Of a stretch of DNA of 64,000 nucleotides, positions 47,233-58,433 are shown in pieces. The first letter of the stretch is position 1, and each line of letters begins with the position of its first letter. A model generated the notes under the pieces. It was not told the DNA's origin, did no database searches, and worked only from the letters and a program-made list of their open reading frames with translations. Source of the DNA: Podocnemis expansa (taxonomy: Eukaryota; Chordata; Testudines; Podocnemididae); NCBI GenBank assembly GCA_007922195.1, contig ML681995.1:21376566-21440565 (forward strand). Reading direction: 5' to 3'. Made by a program: the position numbers and the translations under genes.

Positions 47233-48475
47233 GTATATTATGTGTAGGTTGATTTGATCACAAATCTGTCAATATCTGTAATTTTATTGAAGAGGAGAAT
47301 GAAATGCTGTCTTTCTACAGTCTGCTACCCTTTTGATTGTATAATCTTTTTTTAGTCTGTTTGGTGGAAAAGTCACCATCAGCAACAAAGAACTTGAAAG
47401 AGTGACCAGCCTGTGTTTTCAGCCTGGTAAAGGTAGAAAAATGGGGTGGGGGGAGTATGAGCTCTGTCAATGAGCTAATGCCTGAGGCATTGCCTCACCT
47501 CTGCCCTGCTGTTAAAAGACAGACTTGAATTGTGGAGCCTCCCATTGTTATTTTGATCAGAGGAGCTGTCTGTGGTGTTCTGATGTCAAAAGCTGTAATT
47601 GCTGAGGCCTGAGACCCTCTCTTACAGCTTCATTCACTGAAGAGTGGAGCTGGTGGACAGTGGGTGGTGCCAGTGGATGGTGCAAGCAGCCACCGGAGGA
47701 CTGGAGTGTGTCATTGACCAGCGGGTGGAGCCAGCAGATGGTGTGAGTGGCCAGTGAAGGGCTGGAGTGCATGAGTGACCAGTGGGCGGAGCTGGTGGAC
47801 AGTGGGCATGGGGGACATTGTCTACATACAGCGGGGTGGAGTGAGTGCTGTATTGGGTTTTGAGAGAATCCTGTTCTGCAGTGGTTCTCCAGATCAGTGC
47901 TTCAGATCACTGCTGGTTTTGCTATTGTGTCTATGCATTCTTTTGTACTACTATTAAAACTCCTGTATACTACACTCAGCCTCATTTTTGCAAGAGGGGA
48001 AGCATTACCCCTTTGGGGTGCCCAGGGAATAGTGCATGATTTCCCAGAAGACTGAGTGGGGGCTCAAGCCAGTTAGTGCTGTAACATTATTTGGAGATTC
48101 CCTAAATATAGAACCTGGCCCTTGCTCTGCCATTCTCCCTGGCAGAAGGAGTACACTTGCTATTTTAAAATGAAAGCTAGAATTCTTTTCTGGGGCCTCT
48201 GGTCAGGGTTTATAGCTTGTATACCTTAATCTAGTGCCTTTTTATCCTCTAGATAGTACAGTTCAGTAGATTTTCATTAGGAAGCAGGTGCAGGCAGGAG
48301 TGTAACTACTGTTGGGTCTAAAGGGTACTTACCCTGGATAGAATAGCCTCGGCCCTGATCCTGTTTTCCCCAGCAGGTACATGGACAGAGCCTGTTTGCA
48401 GGAGAGGAGGAGCTAAGCTGGGAAGTGACCCAGCTGTGTGTAGCTAGCTGTCATGTGGAAGGAAGAAGTGGAAAT
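47233..48475. other. Unassigned; short tandem tract and possible LTR tail
   Basis: 47640-47830 has imperfect tandem wording 'agtggtggacagtggg'/'gagtg.ccagtg..g' (about 30-60 bp units). Around 47935-48050 'attaaaactcctgtatactacactcagcc...gcattacccctttggggtgcccaggg' resembles the end of a retroviral LTR followed by a PBS-like start, but no second copy or promoter is seen. Not claimed as an element. Confidence 0.35.
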
Positions 48476-48771
48476 GGTGGGTTACTTACCAGTAACCATC
48501 CATCTTCGAGATGGGCTGCTCGGATTCATGCAGTAATAGCTGTCTCTGTGCCAGAGCACCCAAGTGGTTGGAACTTTTTGCCCTAGCCTGTCAGAAGAGG
48601 GCAGGCGGCCACTACCCCCCGCGCCATCCCGTGGCTATATATGTGGCCACTGCCCGACCCCTCCCCAGTTCCTAGGAGTCACCAACTCCAAATGTGGGGA
48701 TGGGGGAAGGATTCTGAATGAATCTGAGCAGCCCATCTTGAAGAAGGACGGTTGCGGGTAAGTAACCCACC
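48476..48771. mobile_element. Inverted-repeat element, about 60-bp TIRs
   Basis: Left end GGTGGGTTACTTACC (48476) and right end GGTAAGTAACCCACC (ending 48771). Further in, 'cttcgagatgggctgctcggattcat' on the left mirrors 'atgaatctgagcagcccatcttgaag' on the right. It resembles an abundant amniote repeat whose termini read 'ggttacttacc...cttcgagatg', but I cannot name it. No TSD is visible. Confidence 0.75.
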
Positions 48772-50511
48772 ATTCTTCATGCTTATGGATGGCGGGTAGA
48801 GTTGGCTCTTCCACCTTCGGCACAGCATATCTCCGACATGGGTAGTTGTCCATCAAGCAAAGTCCTCGAGAGGTCTAAGCAATTGACCTAAGGACCTCCA
48901 TCCAGGCAAGTGGAGCCTAGGATTGTAGGACCTAACCCAGTAGAGAGAAGTAGGCCCATTTTGTCTGAGCACCAATTAGTATGCGTGGACAGGACAGACT
49001 GAGGTCACCTTATGTATAAGTGTAGTACCAATGCATCATGGCTATGGTTGAGGAATGTGCCTCTAATTGGTCTGCCTGACAGGGTATTGGCAGAAGCGTG
49101 TGGAGGCCAGAGGATTTAGTGTTCTGGCAGCAACACATATTGGTGTAATTCCTATGAGGGAGTTCACAAGGCCCTAGGATTGCCGGGCTGGCAGTTGTGG
49201 TTACCAACACTGCAATAAGTGGTGGAAGGGATGTAGACCATCTTTCCCTCAGTCCGGCAGTGTAAAGCACATGCAGGCCATGGGCCAGATGGGGTTGTGA
49301 ATCTGGTGCACTCGGTGTCCTGCAGGAGGGATGGGCTACCAGGAGCTGGTGGGGAGGATCAAGGAGAGTTTACTTCATCCTAGTTTAAAGAGGAATACGA
49401 AAGACCAAAGGCAACAGCTGACGACCTCATACAACATACTTATAAGTGAGGCACCCAGACTGGCCTGGGGAAAGCCAGATGAATGGCCCACCCTATGGTA
49501 CTATATAAGATAGACACAGGTGGGACTTCCTATGGGCCTGAAGAATATATCACGGGCCTACATGAGCTTACCAATGACGCCATGATGGTTCCCCCCTCCC
49601 CCCCCCTTTTTTTTTGAAGTGGGCTGTCAGCATCCGTAACCTTGCGAAGACATTTCTCCCCCCCCCCCTTTTTTTTTTACTAATCGGATTCAGCGGCTGG
49701 CAAGCAGCCGAAGGAATATAGGGGGGTGAGGAGCTGATCGCAATCAGGCAATGCCCGAGGAGTAGGCTCATGAGTGCGATAGCCCCGGATGCCAATCCCT
49801 GTGGGCTATGGAACAAAACTCACTTTGGCCTACATGACGTTGTATCACTGGGAAGGACTCACCCTGGTACAGCACCGACCTTAAGCTTGGCGACGCACAG
49901 GGGTGTATATCAGGTGTGAGGAGGGGCCCCGAGGGAGAATCAGGTTGTATGGGAGGAGGAAGGAGTCTCCTCCAAAAGGAGCGGAGCAAGGGTATGCCAC
50001 CCAATGGGGCACATCCAGCCGTCTCCTTTTAAGACACTTTCTGTTTATCTGAAGTGTCCTATGTGAACGTGTTATCGTAGTTATTAGGTCTTCCCTGGAA
50101 AGGTGAATTCTATCAAGGGTGAGCTAGTTCCTGAATTCCCAGTCACTGATAGGAATTTCAGGGTCAGTTTAATGTGAGTTCTACTGAGTGAGAAAAACCC
50201 CCAGTAGTTGCTTAGGATGGAAGTATAATATGCCAAGTTACAGCTACTAAGGCTAGAAGGTCCTCAGATCATGATGAGGAAAGAGTTGTACCTGTGGGAC
50301 TCCAGAGTGAGAGTCTACCGGAGCTAGGCTGGGTTTGTAATCATGGCGCTATGGCTGTCCCCAGAGGGTGAGCTACATGAGAGGCATCGCCCAGCCTGAC
50401 CTCCAGCCTCCCCAAGGAGCCTGGGGGACGGGTCAGTCCTTGGCTCGGCCTGTCTGCCATCGTGGGGTACTGGTGGTGGTGGGGCTTCCTGAGCTACCCA
50501 TCCTTCTCTCG
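48772..50511. other. No recognised feature; C/T-rich homopolymers
   Basis: Unassigned sequence. Mixed poly-C/poly-T tracts at 49590-49617 and 49660-49679. Confidence 0.45.
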
Positions 50512-50850
50512 CCTGGCCACCAGCATGATCCAGGGCCTACAGGGGCATGATCCCTGATCTACATGCCCCCTACTAGCCCAGGAAGAGTCCTGGATCACCA
50601 ACCCCCCCCCATCTCCCTCCAGCCTGGCCGCTGGCCTGACCCAAGGCCCAGGTGGGCCTAATCCCTGGCCACCTGCTCCACAATGGCCTAGCGAGATCCA
50701 GGGCCCCTGGGGAGTCCTGGACCCCAGGTCCCCCAGATTCCTACTCCTGACCTGGCTGCTGGTCTGACCCAGTGCCCCAGGGGGGCATATCCCCAGCCAA
50801 CTCCCCCCCCTTGGCTCAGGGTCAGGGTCCCACCAGACCCCCCCAGTACT
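50512..50850. repeat. GC-rich imperfect tandem repeats, unit about 110-130 bp
   Basis: About three copies of a unit running 'cctggccac/gctgg.ctgaccca.ggccc.aggtggg', 'atccagggc...ggggagtcctgga' and 'ccccc.ag'. Low coding potential. Confidence 0.6.
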
Positions 50851-51136
50851 TACTTGGCTGTGTGTTCCCTAGGCTGGTGCTGCCAGCATCTGGTGGAGGA
50901 GGAAAGGGTTAAACCTCCCTCTCCTCTCCAGCTAGTCACTCAGCTGCATGCTCCAGAGGGGAAGGGTGGCAGGCAGTGGCAGAGCAGGGTCTGAGTGAGC
51001 CTGAATCTGCTGGCAAAAAACATTCAGGGCTCACCATGGGAGAACTGCAGGTCCCCGGCATGGGGGAGCAACAATGTGGGCCCCAGGGGGACTCCCAAAG
51101 CGTGGGGCCCTGTGTGGCTGCCTGGCTCCCCCTACA

Positions 51137-51456
51137 CTAGGGACGGCCCTGGCTAGGTACCCGAACATGTTTGGCTGTGTGGGCAGGCAGCCCCAAAGAA
51201 GCTGCATGGTCCTGCACACCTGTCCCACCCCTGGGCCTGCCTGTTCCACCCTGGAGGTGTGGAGGGCCAGTGCAGTGCTTCCCCCCCACCCCCCAGCTTT
51301 TGGCTTGACTCCAAAGGTGATGAAGCATGGTAGCGGGGAAGACCCATGGCTTGGGCCTCACACTACCCCGCTTGGAGTGACACAACATGGGGTCCATGTA
51401 ACGTTGAAGCCTGGGGCAATTGCCCCATTTCTAGCTCCCCCCCCCGGACGGCCCTG
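51137..51456. mobile_element. hAT-type right ends without partners
   Basis: 'ctagggacggccctg' ends at 51151 and 'ccggacggccctg' at 51456. Both are close to CAGGGCCGTCC-type hAT termini (inverted), but no matching left end is visible. The sequence between is GC-rich debris of one or two hATs. Confidence 0.4.
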
Positions 51457-51499
51457 CCCCCAAGTACTGAAAAAGGTGATTTTGGCCCCTTGAGCAGGA

Positions 51500-52654
51500 C
51501 CTGTCCCCCTACTTCTGCCTCCTTGTCCCCTGCCCAGTAATTAACCCTGCTTCAGGAGGCTATAATATCAAGGACTTTAATGACACTTCTTGGGGCAGAT
51601 TTTTAAAGGTAGGGCCCCAGGAAAAAGATCTTTCACAGTTCAGAGTGTCTTGTTATCAAACTCCCCCCCTCCCTTTTGCCCCCTTCCCCAGGTGTGAATC
51701 GTTGAGACTCCTTTTTCCCCTTTCCTTGTTGCTAGGTGATTCTCTTTGTTAGTTACATTATCTTTGTCATGCATCCAATCTCATCGGCTTCCATGCTGTG
51801 AGGGAGAGCCTCCACCCCAGAGGTCTGTCAAGGCTGTTTCCCCACTCTGAGTGCAGAAGGTGGGGCCTGCAACAGGCCTTAAAACCCACTGTCCTTAAAG
51901 CCTGGTCTTAATTTCTCTCCAAGGCCTCCACTTCCTGGCCTTGGAGTGGTATCACTGCCACCACCCAAATTCAAAAAAAACCTCTTGAAAACCCAGGAAG
52001 GCACACTTGGGAATTCCTTCCTGTGAGGTATCCTCAATCACTTTTATTCCTTTCTCAGGAGAGTGATTGAACCCCAGCTGGGGTATGTGTTGGAACTGGG
52101 ACAGAATCCCCTTTAGTAGCTGGCTGTACAGTCTGAGGCATATGCACAGAAAACCTCTTGCCTTTTAGGACACAGAATCGGAGCTTACGTTAAAAGGGTA
52201 AAATACTTAATTAAAAAGGAGCAGATTAGAAACACAGAGAGTTGCTTCTCTGGGAATTAACTTAGGTAGCTACTGGGTAGGGGGAGGGGGTACATGTGCT
52301 CAGCACAGAGAAATGCAAAAACAAAGAAATACCCTGACCCCATCTAAGTAAATGTTCCCATTTCTATTCACGCCTGGTCAATTACAAACTTGAGCTTATC
52401 TTTGGCAAGGATGTTGCTGGATCCTTCCTCAGGCCTCTCTCTGGCCTCCTCCTGATCTTTCCAGGGGCTCTGCTGCTACCAAACAGGAACAGGCAAGGGC
52501 TGCTGTTCTGGTTCAAAAACCTGTGCTTTGTTCCTATTGGTTCCCCTGGGACTCACACTGGGGTTTTAACTCCTTCCTCCCCAAGGTTACTACAGGGTCG
52601 TCAACAACCCAAAAGATAAGAGTCATTTTTAAAAATTCCCTCATAATCAAGTTC
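51500..52654. other. No recognised feature
   Basis: Unassigned, mixed composition. No recognised gene or repeat boundary. Confidence 0.5.
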
Positions 52655-52970
52655 CAAAGGGGCAGCTGTGTGTTAGTCTAGTTCAGCAGAAGAAGCAAGG
52701 CATCATATGGCACTTAAAGACTAACCAATTTATTTATACCATGAGCTTTTGTAGGAGAAAAATCTCACTTCGTCAGATGCTTTGAAGATGGGGGAAACTT
52801 ACAGAATGGACAGTATGACCTGATCCCACAACTTAAACTCCTCTGCATTTATTTTCCTCCCATTCTGTAAGTTTCTCCCAACATCTGACAAAGTGGGATT
52901 TTCTCCCACAAAAGCTCATGGGATAAATAAATTTGTTAGTCTTTAAGTGCCACAGGACTCCTTGTTCCTC
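52655..52970. mobile_element. Penelope-arm hairpin
   Basis: Left half 'gggcagctgtgtgttagtctagttcagcagaagaagcaagg...cacttaaagactaaccaatttattta...gagaaaaatctcacttcgtcagatg' then 'acttacagaatgga...aacttaaactcctctgcatttattttcctcccattctgtaagtttc'. The right half is inverted: 'catctgacaaagtgggattttctcccacaaaagctcatgggataaataaatttgttagtctttaagtgccacaggactccttg'. Both arms match 32444-33470, with no endonuclease. Confidence 0.85.
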
Positions 52971-53202
52971 ATAATCAAGTACTTTCAGAGTCACAGTGGG
53001 AGGTGAGAGGGATGGAAGGAGCTGGGTCAGGGTGCTTGCCGGGGGGGGTCCCCTGGCAAGGGGGAGAAGGGAGCCTAGAACAAGGCATGGGCCCCTTGCA
53101 GGGTCCCGTGGTGGTGGGGTCCCAGACCCAGAATCAGGCTGCCTGCAGGTCCCCTGGTGGCAGAGGTAGCAAATCCCAGAGCCACAAGGGGTAGCCAAAG
53201 GG

Positions 53203-53394
53203 CCTCATGCAGCTCCAGAGCTGAAGGCTGCAGACCCCTAGTCCACCCGGAGCCACATGAAGTACCTGGGATGGTTCAGATCTATTGAGCTAGACACACA
53301 TACCCCTTTAGAACTTGGCACATATGTGATGCTGGAGGAAACATGATACCATAATAATGCAGAGAATGTTTATGAGAATTCAGCAAAGAACCTT
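53203..53394. other. No recognised feature
   Basis: Unassigned short stretch before the dispersed repeat. Confidence 0.35.
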
Positions 53395-53865
53395 GTGTGG
53401 CACATTTTGTATCAAACCATTACATGGCAAGAGAGACCAGCAAAGTTACACAGATCATACCCTAGTGTGCATCATATGACAGAGCTGTGTGGATGGTACA
53501 AAGTGTGCAAGAGCAAAAGATTATTGCCATTTCAGTTTCTTAATAAAGCTGGTATAAATGAACTTGTAGTGATCAGGGGAGAACCCGGATTCTTGCAAGA
53601 TAGAAGTTCGTGGTGTGGCATCTGGGGTTGGGCGTGCTTGCTGGAAGAATGTCCCCTGAGTGCCTGGCGAGAGCAGACCCACTGCCTGCCACCAGTTACA
53701 CTCAGGAGGCTGATGTGGACAGAACCAGGGGTGGGTGTGGGGGGTTCCTCTAGTGAAGATGGGCAAGTTGGGGTCCAGGAGTGAGGGATGGAGGGGGTAA
53801 AGGACACACCAAACCAGAGAGTTGGAGGGGAATGTCACACACAGTGAGTTGTTTCAGATTTAAAG
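53395..53865 (-). repeat. Dispersed repeat copy B, unclassified, with AATAAA
   Basis: 53566-53840 aligns by eye with 23925-24185. Just beyond, on the minus strand, 'gctcaataaaaactttaaatctg' (53855-53877) has an AATAAA signal. One explanation is an LTR on the minus strand, another is a processed RNA 3' end. It lies next to the U2 fragment at 54017. Confidence 0.45.
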
Positions 53866-54016
53866 TTTTTATTGAGCAAATGTTTGAAACAGGTACAAAC
53901 GATCAGTCATGTATAAAACAAGAGTATTCAGGTAGCCAGGATTAGAGTACAGATCATTTGCTGGGGAAGAGGTATTTGAGTGAATATTTCGTGGGCAATA
54001 GAGCAATAGGAGGTAT

Positions 54017-54043
54017 TTGATCTTAGCCAAAAGGCCGAGAAGC
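54017..54043 (-). pseudogene. U2 snRNA 5'-end fragment
   Basis: The minus strand matches U2 snRNA nucleotides 4-30 exactly over 27 nt (from the GCTTCTCGGCC segment through GGCTAAGATCAA). Sequence on both sides then departs from U2: nothing of the Sm site or later stems is present, so this is a fragment and not a functional gene. On the minus strand the U2 piece is followed, with no gap, by 'tacctcctattg...' and the dispersed repeat of 53395. It could be a 5'-U2 head of an snRNA-derived SINE or a template-switch chimera. Confidence 0.85.
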
Positions 54044-54045
54044 AG

Positions 54046-54093
54046 AGTGGATCCCTTTAGACATGTGGAGTGATCCCTTTAGACATGTGGAGG
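54046..54093. repeat. 24-bp tandem duplication
   Basis: 'gtggatccctttagacat' occurs twice (with one base change to 'gtgatccc') directly downstream of the U2 fragment: 'gagtggatccctttagacatgtggagtgatccctttagacatgtgg'. Confidence 0.85.
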
Positions 54094-54635
54094 GGTTGCT
54101 TAGTGCACGCAGGCCCTGGGGCTTGTGTCTGGTGTGTGGGGTGGATGGGCAGACTGGGGGCAGGGCCTACTGGGGGTGGGGTCTAGTGGGAGGCAGGCTG
54201 GAGGCAGGGCCTAGCAGGGGTGGGATATAGCAGGGGGTGGGTGGGGGGCACTGCCCCAGATCTTTTTGCTATCCAGCAATGCCCCTAGGTGCAGGTTTCT
54301 TCCGTATTGCACCTCAGTGCTTTGCTCTAGTTTGTGGATAAGATTAGTTTCTGGTTTGTGTACAGTTAAAGTAGTGCCAGGAAAAAGGGCAAATCTTTTT
54401 GTGGTGACAGCAATGGTGGCAGCAGCAGTTTGTATTAGATACAAGATGAAGTCTGATAGATAGCCTTCATGAGGTTGAGATGGCATTGTGATACAAGTAG
54501 AAATGTCACACAAGTAAAACCTCTAAACTTTAATGACTTGGACCTTAAAATGATGATAAAAGAATCTGAAATTCTTATGATTCTTTAGTCCCATGAAAGT
54601 TGGTTAATGCAAAGCTATTTCTCTTGATTCCCCTC
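54094..54635. other. No recognised feature
   Basis: Unassigned sequence before the hAT. Confidence 0.4.
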
Positions 54636-54975
54636 CAGGGCCGTAACTAGGGCAGAGTAACTGGGGCAAAGCTCAGGGCACCGAATTTTAGAGAGCACTG
54701 TGGAAGGTGCCTGGCCAGGGGACCCAGCCTGCGGGGAAGCCAGCCAGTAGGCTGGTGGGAAAGCACCCTGCTGGGTGACACTGCTGGTGGGGAAGCCAGC
54801 TGGCTGGCGGGGAAGGTGCCCTGCCTGGGGACTTGGCTGGCTGGGGGAATCCTGGCCGCAGCAGGGGCCGGATCTGGCTCCCCACCAACAGCTGGGGCTG
54901 GATCAGAACCTGGGTTAGGGGAGGGTGCCATGGGGGTGCTTGGCCTGGGCACCATCTTATCCAGTTCTGGCCCTG
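54636..54975. mobile_element. hAT element, 7 of 8 bp TSD
   Basis: Termini CAGGGCCGTAACTAG (54636) and CCAGTTCTGGCCCTG (ending 54975). Flanks TTCCCCTC (54628-54635) and TTCCCCGC (54976-54983). 340 bp, GC-rich interior, with 'ggcaccgaattttagagagc' near the start. The same left terminus occurs at 17329. Confidence 0.88.
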
Positions 54976-55221
54976 TTCCCCGCCCCTGTTTCTACACTTT
55001 AAATGATTAACCAGAATTTTTTGCTTGGATAATAGAATGCTTTCAGACACCATAGGTTATAGCTAAAGTCATGGAAGCCTTCAGCTACTTCCTTGGTATT
55101 TTTCCCAGCATAGCCCCCAGGTTAAATGGTGAGGCCTATCCCCTTGCCCACAGTTGGGAAGACTCCAGCATGTAAAGGGAAACATTCTTCAGAGGGTGTA
55201 CACTGCATGCAGGAGTCTAGT
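54976..55221. other. No recognised feature
   Basis: Unassigned short stretch. Confidence 0.35.
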
Positions 55222-55520
55222 TCTACAGTAAAAACAATATGAGTCCCGTGGCACCTTTAAGACTAACAGATTTCTTTAGGCATATGCTTTTTATGGGCTC
55301 CAACCCACTTCATCAGATGCACTATCTAATGAGCTGAGCCTTCAGCTTTGTGAAGCCTGCAGTGAGATGCTTGTTGATTTACCATTTTTTTCAGGGTTGC
55401 CTCTGACGAAGTGGGTTGGAGCCCATGGAAGCTTATGCCTGAAGAAATCTGTTAGTCTATAACGTGCCACAGGACTCTTGAGTTTTTTTGCTGTACACAG
55501 ACTAAGATGGCTACTCCTCT
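55222..55520. mobile_element. Penelope-arm hairpin, second subfamily
   Basis: Left arm 'taaaaacaatatgagtcccgtggcacctttaagactaacagatttctttaggcatatgc...ggctccaacccacttcatcagatg' and inverted right arm 'ctgacgaagtgggttggagcccatggaagcttatgcctgaagaaatctgttagtctata.cgtgccacaggactc'. The middle (55331-55393) contains 'gagctgagccttcagctttg...tgcttgttgatttacca', which recurs at 55862-55924. Wording differs from the 32444 arm, suggesting a separate subfamily. Confidence 0.75.
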
Positions 55521-55861
55521 AGTTCTCCCATGAGTCTGTGTGTGACAGTATCATTGCTCTCATCCTCCAGCTATCCCTGCAGAGGGGCAATGCAGGGACT
55601 TCACCTGGAAGTCCTGCTCCGTTCCTTGCTGTCATGCTAATTTCCCTGGCACACAGAAGTTGCTGAGGACTGGGTTTGGCATTGAAGTGGTGCAGAAAGC
55701 ATTGCACAGAACCTCAGTTTTAGGATGAACTTGCTCTAAAGAAAACCTCGGTGTTAGAGACTGCTCCCTTGGCAGTGGGTAAGGGGACAAAAGAAAGGAC
55801 AAGTCTTTAAAATGAGACTTGCAGTAGCTTTGTACTCCTCAGTTCCGGCCTAAAATATATC

Positions 55862-55924
55862 CAGTGAGCTGAGCCTTCAACTTTGCGAAGCATGCAGTGA
55901 GCTGCTTGTTGGTTTACCATTTTG
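55862..55924. repeat. Second copy of hairpin centre, split by hAT
   Basis: 'gagctgagccttcaactttgcgaagcatgcagtgagctgcttgttggtttaccatttt' matches the 55333-55393 centre with a few substitutions. The hAT at 55925 inserted at its end. Confidence 0.7.
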
Positions 55925-56828
55925 CAGGGTTTAAAGTATAATTTGGGCGGCCCTGGAACCCTCCTAAATTGGCAGCCCCCCCTCACGCCAGTGCAGGCTC
56001 CCCTCATGCACGCGAGCTACTGTCCCCCCCAAATGCCTGGTCCCCACCTCAGCTACTGCCCCCCAAATGCCTGACCCCTCAGCTACTGCTCCCAAAACCT
56101 GCTCCCCACCCCAACTATTGCCCTCAACCCCAACTATTGCCCCCCAAACACCTATCCCATCAGATCCCTTCCTCATGTCCTTCTCAGCCCCACTCCCTGA
56201 GCTCCCTGCCCCCATTCCAGCCCTCCTAACCCCCACCCTCCAGCTCCCCTTCTTCACTCCACCTCCTGAAGCCCCCAAAGCCCTCGCCAGCCCACCATCC
56301 CAACCCCTTTCCCCCTTCCCCATGGGCCCTCCCTGCCGCCACACTTTTCCTGCTGGCTGCCTGACTGCCCAACTCCCTCCCCAACCTCCTTTCCCAGCTG
56401 AGGTGGCTGAAGAGCTGGGCAGGGGGGAAGGAGGCTGCGGCGCTGGCCGGCCAGTCCACCGGCAACGAGGAGCCTGGGCCCAAAGCTGGGGCTGGGCCAC
56501 GTGCGCAGCTCGGCCCTGGCTGGAAGGGTCAGAGCTGCCACAGGCCCTTGGGAAGGGAGGGAGGGGTGGCTGGGCTGGTCCCAGCCTGCAGCCCCTTTCT
56601 TCCGCTGGCCTAGGGGGAATGGACCGGAACGCTGCGCTCTGGTGCGCCCTTCTATTTTTAGGAGGCCCCAGAACTCAGCGTTCCAGCGCATCCCCCTATT
56701 TTGGGGAGGCCCTGGAACGCAGCATTCCGGGTTGTTCCCCTATTTTTAGGGGGCCTAGAACACTGAGCCCCTAAAAATAGGGGGCCCTGGAACAGCGTTC
56801 CAGGGCATTCCCCCTTACTTTAACCCTG
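55925..56828. mobile_element. hAT element, sister of 5970 copy
   Basis: Termini CAGGGTTTAAAGTA (55925) and TACTTTAACCCTG (ending 56828). Flanks CCATTTTG (55917-55924) and CCCTTTTG (56829-56836), 7 of 8. The left arm reads 'atttgggcggccctggaaccctcctaaattggca', inverted relative to the 6740-6787 end. The right half has repeated 'ctatttttagg..gcc..ggaacgc' modules. Proline- and glycine-rich ORFs up to 235 codons inside lack domains. Confidence 0.9.
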
Positions 56829-57504
56829 CCCTTTTGTTCTGGGATATGACCTTAAAGATGATGTGAGCTGCTTTCAAGGGCAGATCAGGGCTTGCAGACA
56901 TCACAGAAGTGTTCATAAAGGAAGCACAAGTCCTGCTACTAGAACAATAGGAATATGTGTGAGGGTGTCCTAACAATTCCAGTCCCTATGGAGGAGTCTG
57001 ATGGTTTTCTATTTAGTCACCTCGCTGTTAATGTGAAGTATCTTGAGGTTTCTGGTGAGGCATGAAGGAGGGCTTCGTGAATCTGAACTGCCAGGAAGTT
57101 ATGCAATCACTGAAAGACAGTATCTTTGTTTAAAAGAATGACTCTTTCTTAGTTAAAATAGCAAATAAAAACTGGGTTAAAAATCATACAACTGTGACTG
57201 CAAAAACCAAGCACTCAAAAGTTAGGAAATACCAAAATTAAGGCTGCCTATGAAACTTTCATTCAGCCACATTTGACTATTCATTTTGATAAGAGTCCTT
57301 AAATTTATGATCACACACCATTTTTTCCCCTGCTGCATTCATGGTACTCTGCTGCTAAGCAGCCATTCAATATTTTGTTCTCATTGTTCAGTGTGTGGCC
57401 CCAGGCCTTATTTACTGCACCCATTTCAAACCTTCGTCCAAAGGCCCAATTGTTAATTTTCTCATGAGCTTTACTATGGTGCTCATCATTATAGTACCCA
57501 AAAG
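56829..57504. other. No recognised feature
   Basis: Unassigned sequence. Confidence 0.45.
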
Positions 57505-57950
57505 TTTCACAGATATTAATTTATCTATCTTGACAGCATCCCTGTGTGATGTGGGGGTGGTATTATACCCATTTTACACCTGGGAAAGCTGAGGCTCACA
57601 AACATATACACTGATTTTTGGTTCCTCATTTGAGACACTAAGTACACGTCTACAAATGAAATGCTACAGCAGTGTGATTGAGCTGCAGTAGTGCTTCAGA
57701 TACATGCTATCATTATACATCACTCGATCTGATCAGAACAGCACCCTGATTGACTCCCATTGCAGTTTCATGTGCTCACCATTCTACAGATCAGACTCTG
57801 GGATCTCAAGTCAGGCACCCAGAATATGAAGACCACACAATTACTGGCCAGCTCCAAAATGTTTGGTTTAAGTGACTTGCCCAGCACAACGCAGGAACTC
57901 TGCAGCAGAAGCGGAGCTAGAATCCACTTCTCCACAGCAGCATTCATTTA
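57505..57950 (+). mobile_element. MIR/CORE-SINE split by about 250-bp insert
   Basis: Left part (about 57530-57605): 'cctgtgtgatgtgggggtggtattatacccattttacacctgggaaagctgaggctca', the MIR core. Right part (about 57867-57940): 'ttaagtgacttgcccagcacaacgcaggaactctgcagc.gaagcggagctagaatccacttctcc'. Between them lies unrelated sequence (57606-57866), likely an insertion without identifiable termini. Confidence 0.65.
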
Positions 57951-58023
57951 ACTCTTTGCACACCTCTCCTTCATTCATTGAACATTTTCCAACCTCTGCA
58001 GCAAATGAGGCAGGGGTACTATA

Positions 58024-58430
58024 GGCTATGTCTACATCTGCCAAATTAGTTTGGACTTGCTAGTCCAAACTAAGAAGTTTGAGATTAGTCTGAACTAACC
58101 GCAGGTTACTTTGAACTAACTGGGAGCGTTTTAGCTCCAACTGACCATATGTTCTAGTTCAAACTAATGCTTAGTTAGAACTAGAATAAGTGGTTAGTTT
58201 GAACTAATGGCTTAATTCGGGTCTTGCCCCCACCTAGTTTGAGCTAATGTTTAAACTAAGCATGGAACTCCGAACTAACCTAGTATTAACTAGTTCAAAC
58301 TAAGCTTGCCTTAGTTTGAACTAAGAAATTTCTTAGTTCAAACCAAGGAATGCCTAGTGTAGCCATGGGCTAAATTAGTCTGGACTAAACCTCCTTAGTC
58401 TGGATTAATTTGCCCATGTAGACATAGAGC
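58024..58430. mobile_element. Palindrome-rich TIR element, 3-bp TSD (copy 4)
   Basis: Termini GGCTATGTCTACATC (58024) and CATGTAGACATAGAGC (ending 58430), flanked by ATA at 58021-58023 and 58431-58433. The interior is built of 'ttagtttgaactaa', 'agttcaaact' and 'ctagttcaaacta' palindromic units, a different core from the TTTCGAAA type but the same design. Non-coding. Confidence 0.75.
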
Positions 58431-58433
58431 ATA

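Noticed and set aside
54017..54043. Functional U2 snRNA gene
   Set aside because: Only nt 4-30 match; the branch-site region beyond, Sm site and 3' stems are missing, and there is no snRNA promoter element that I can see.
56067..56774. 235-codon plus-strand proline-rich ORF
   Set aside because: Lies wholly in the hAT at 55925-56828; low complexity, overlapped by ORFs in other frames, no domain.
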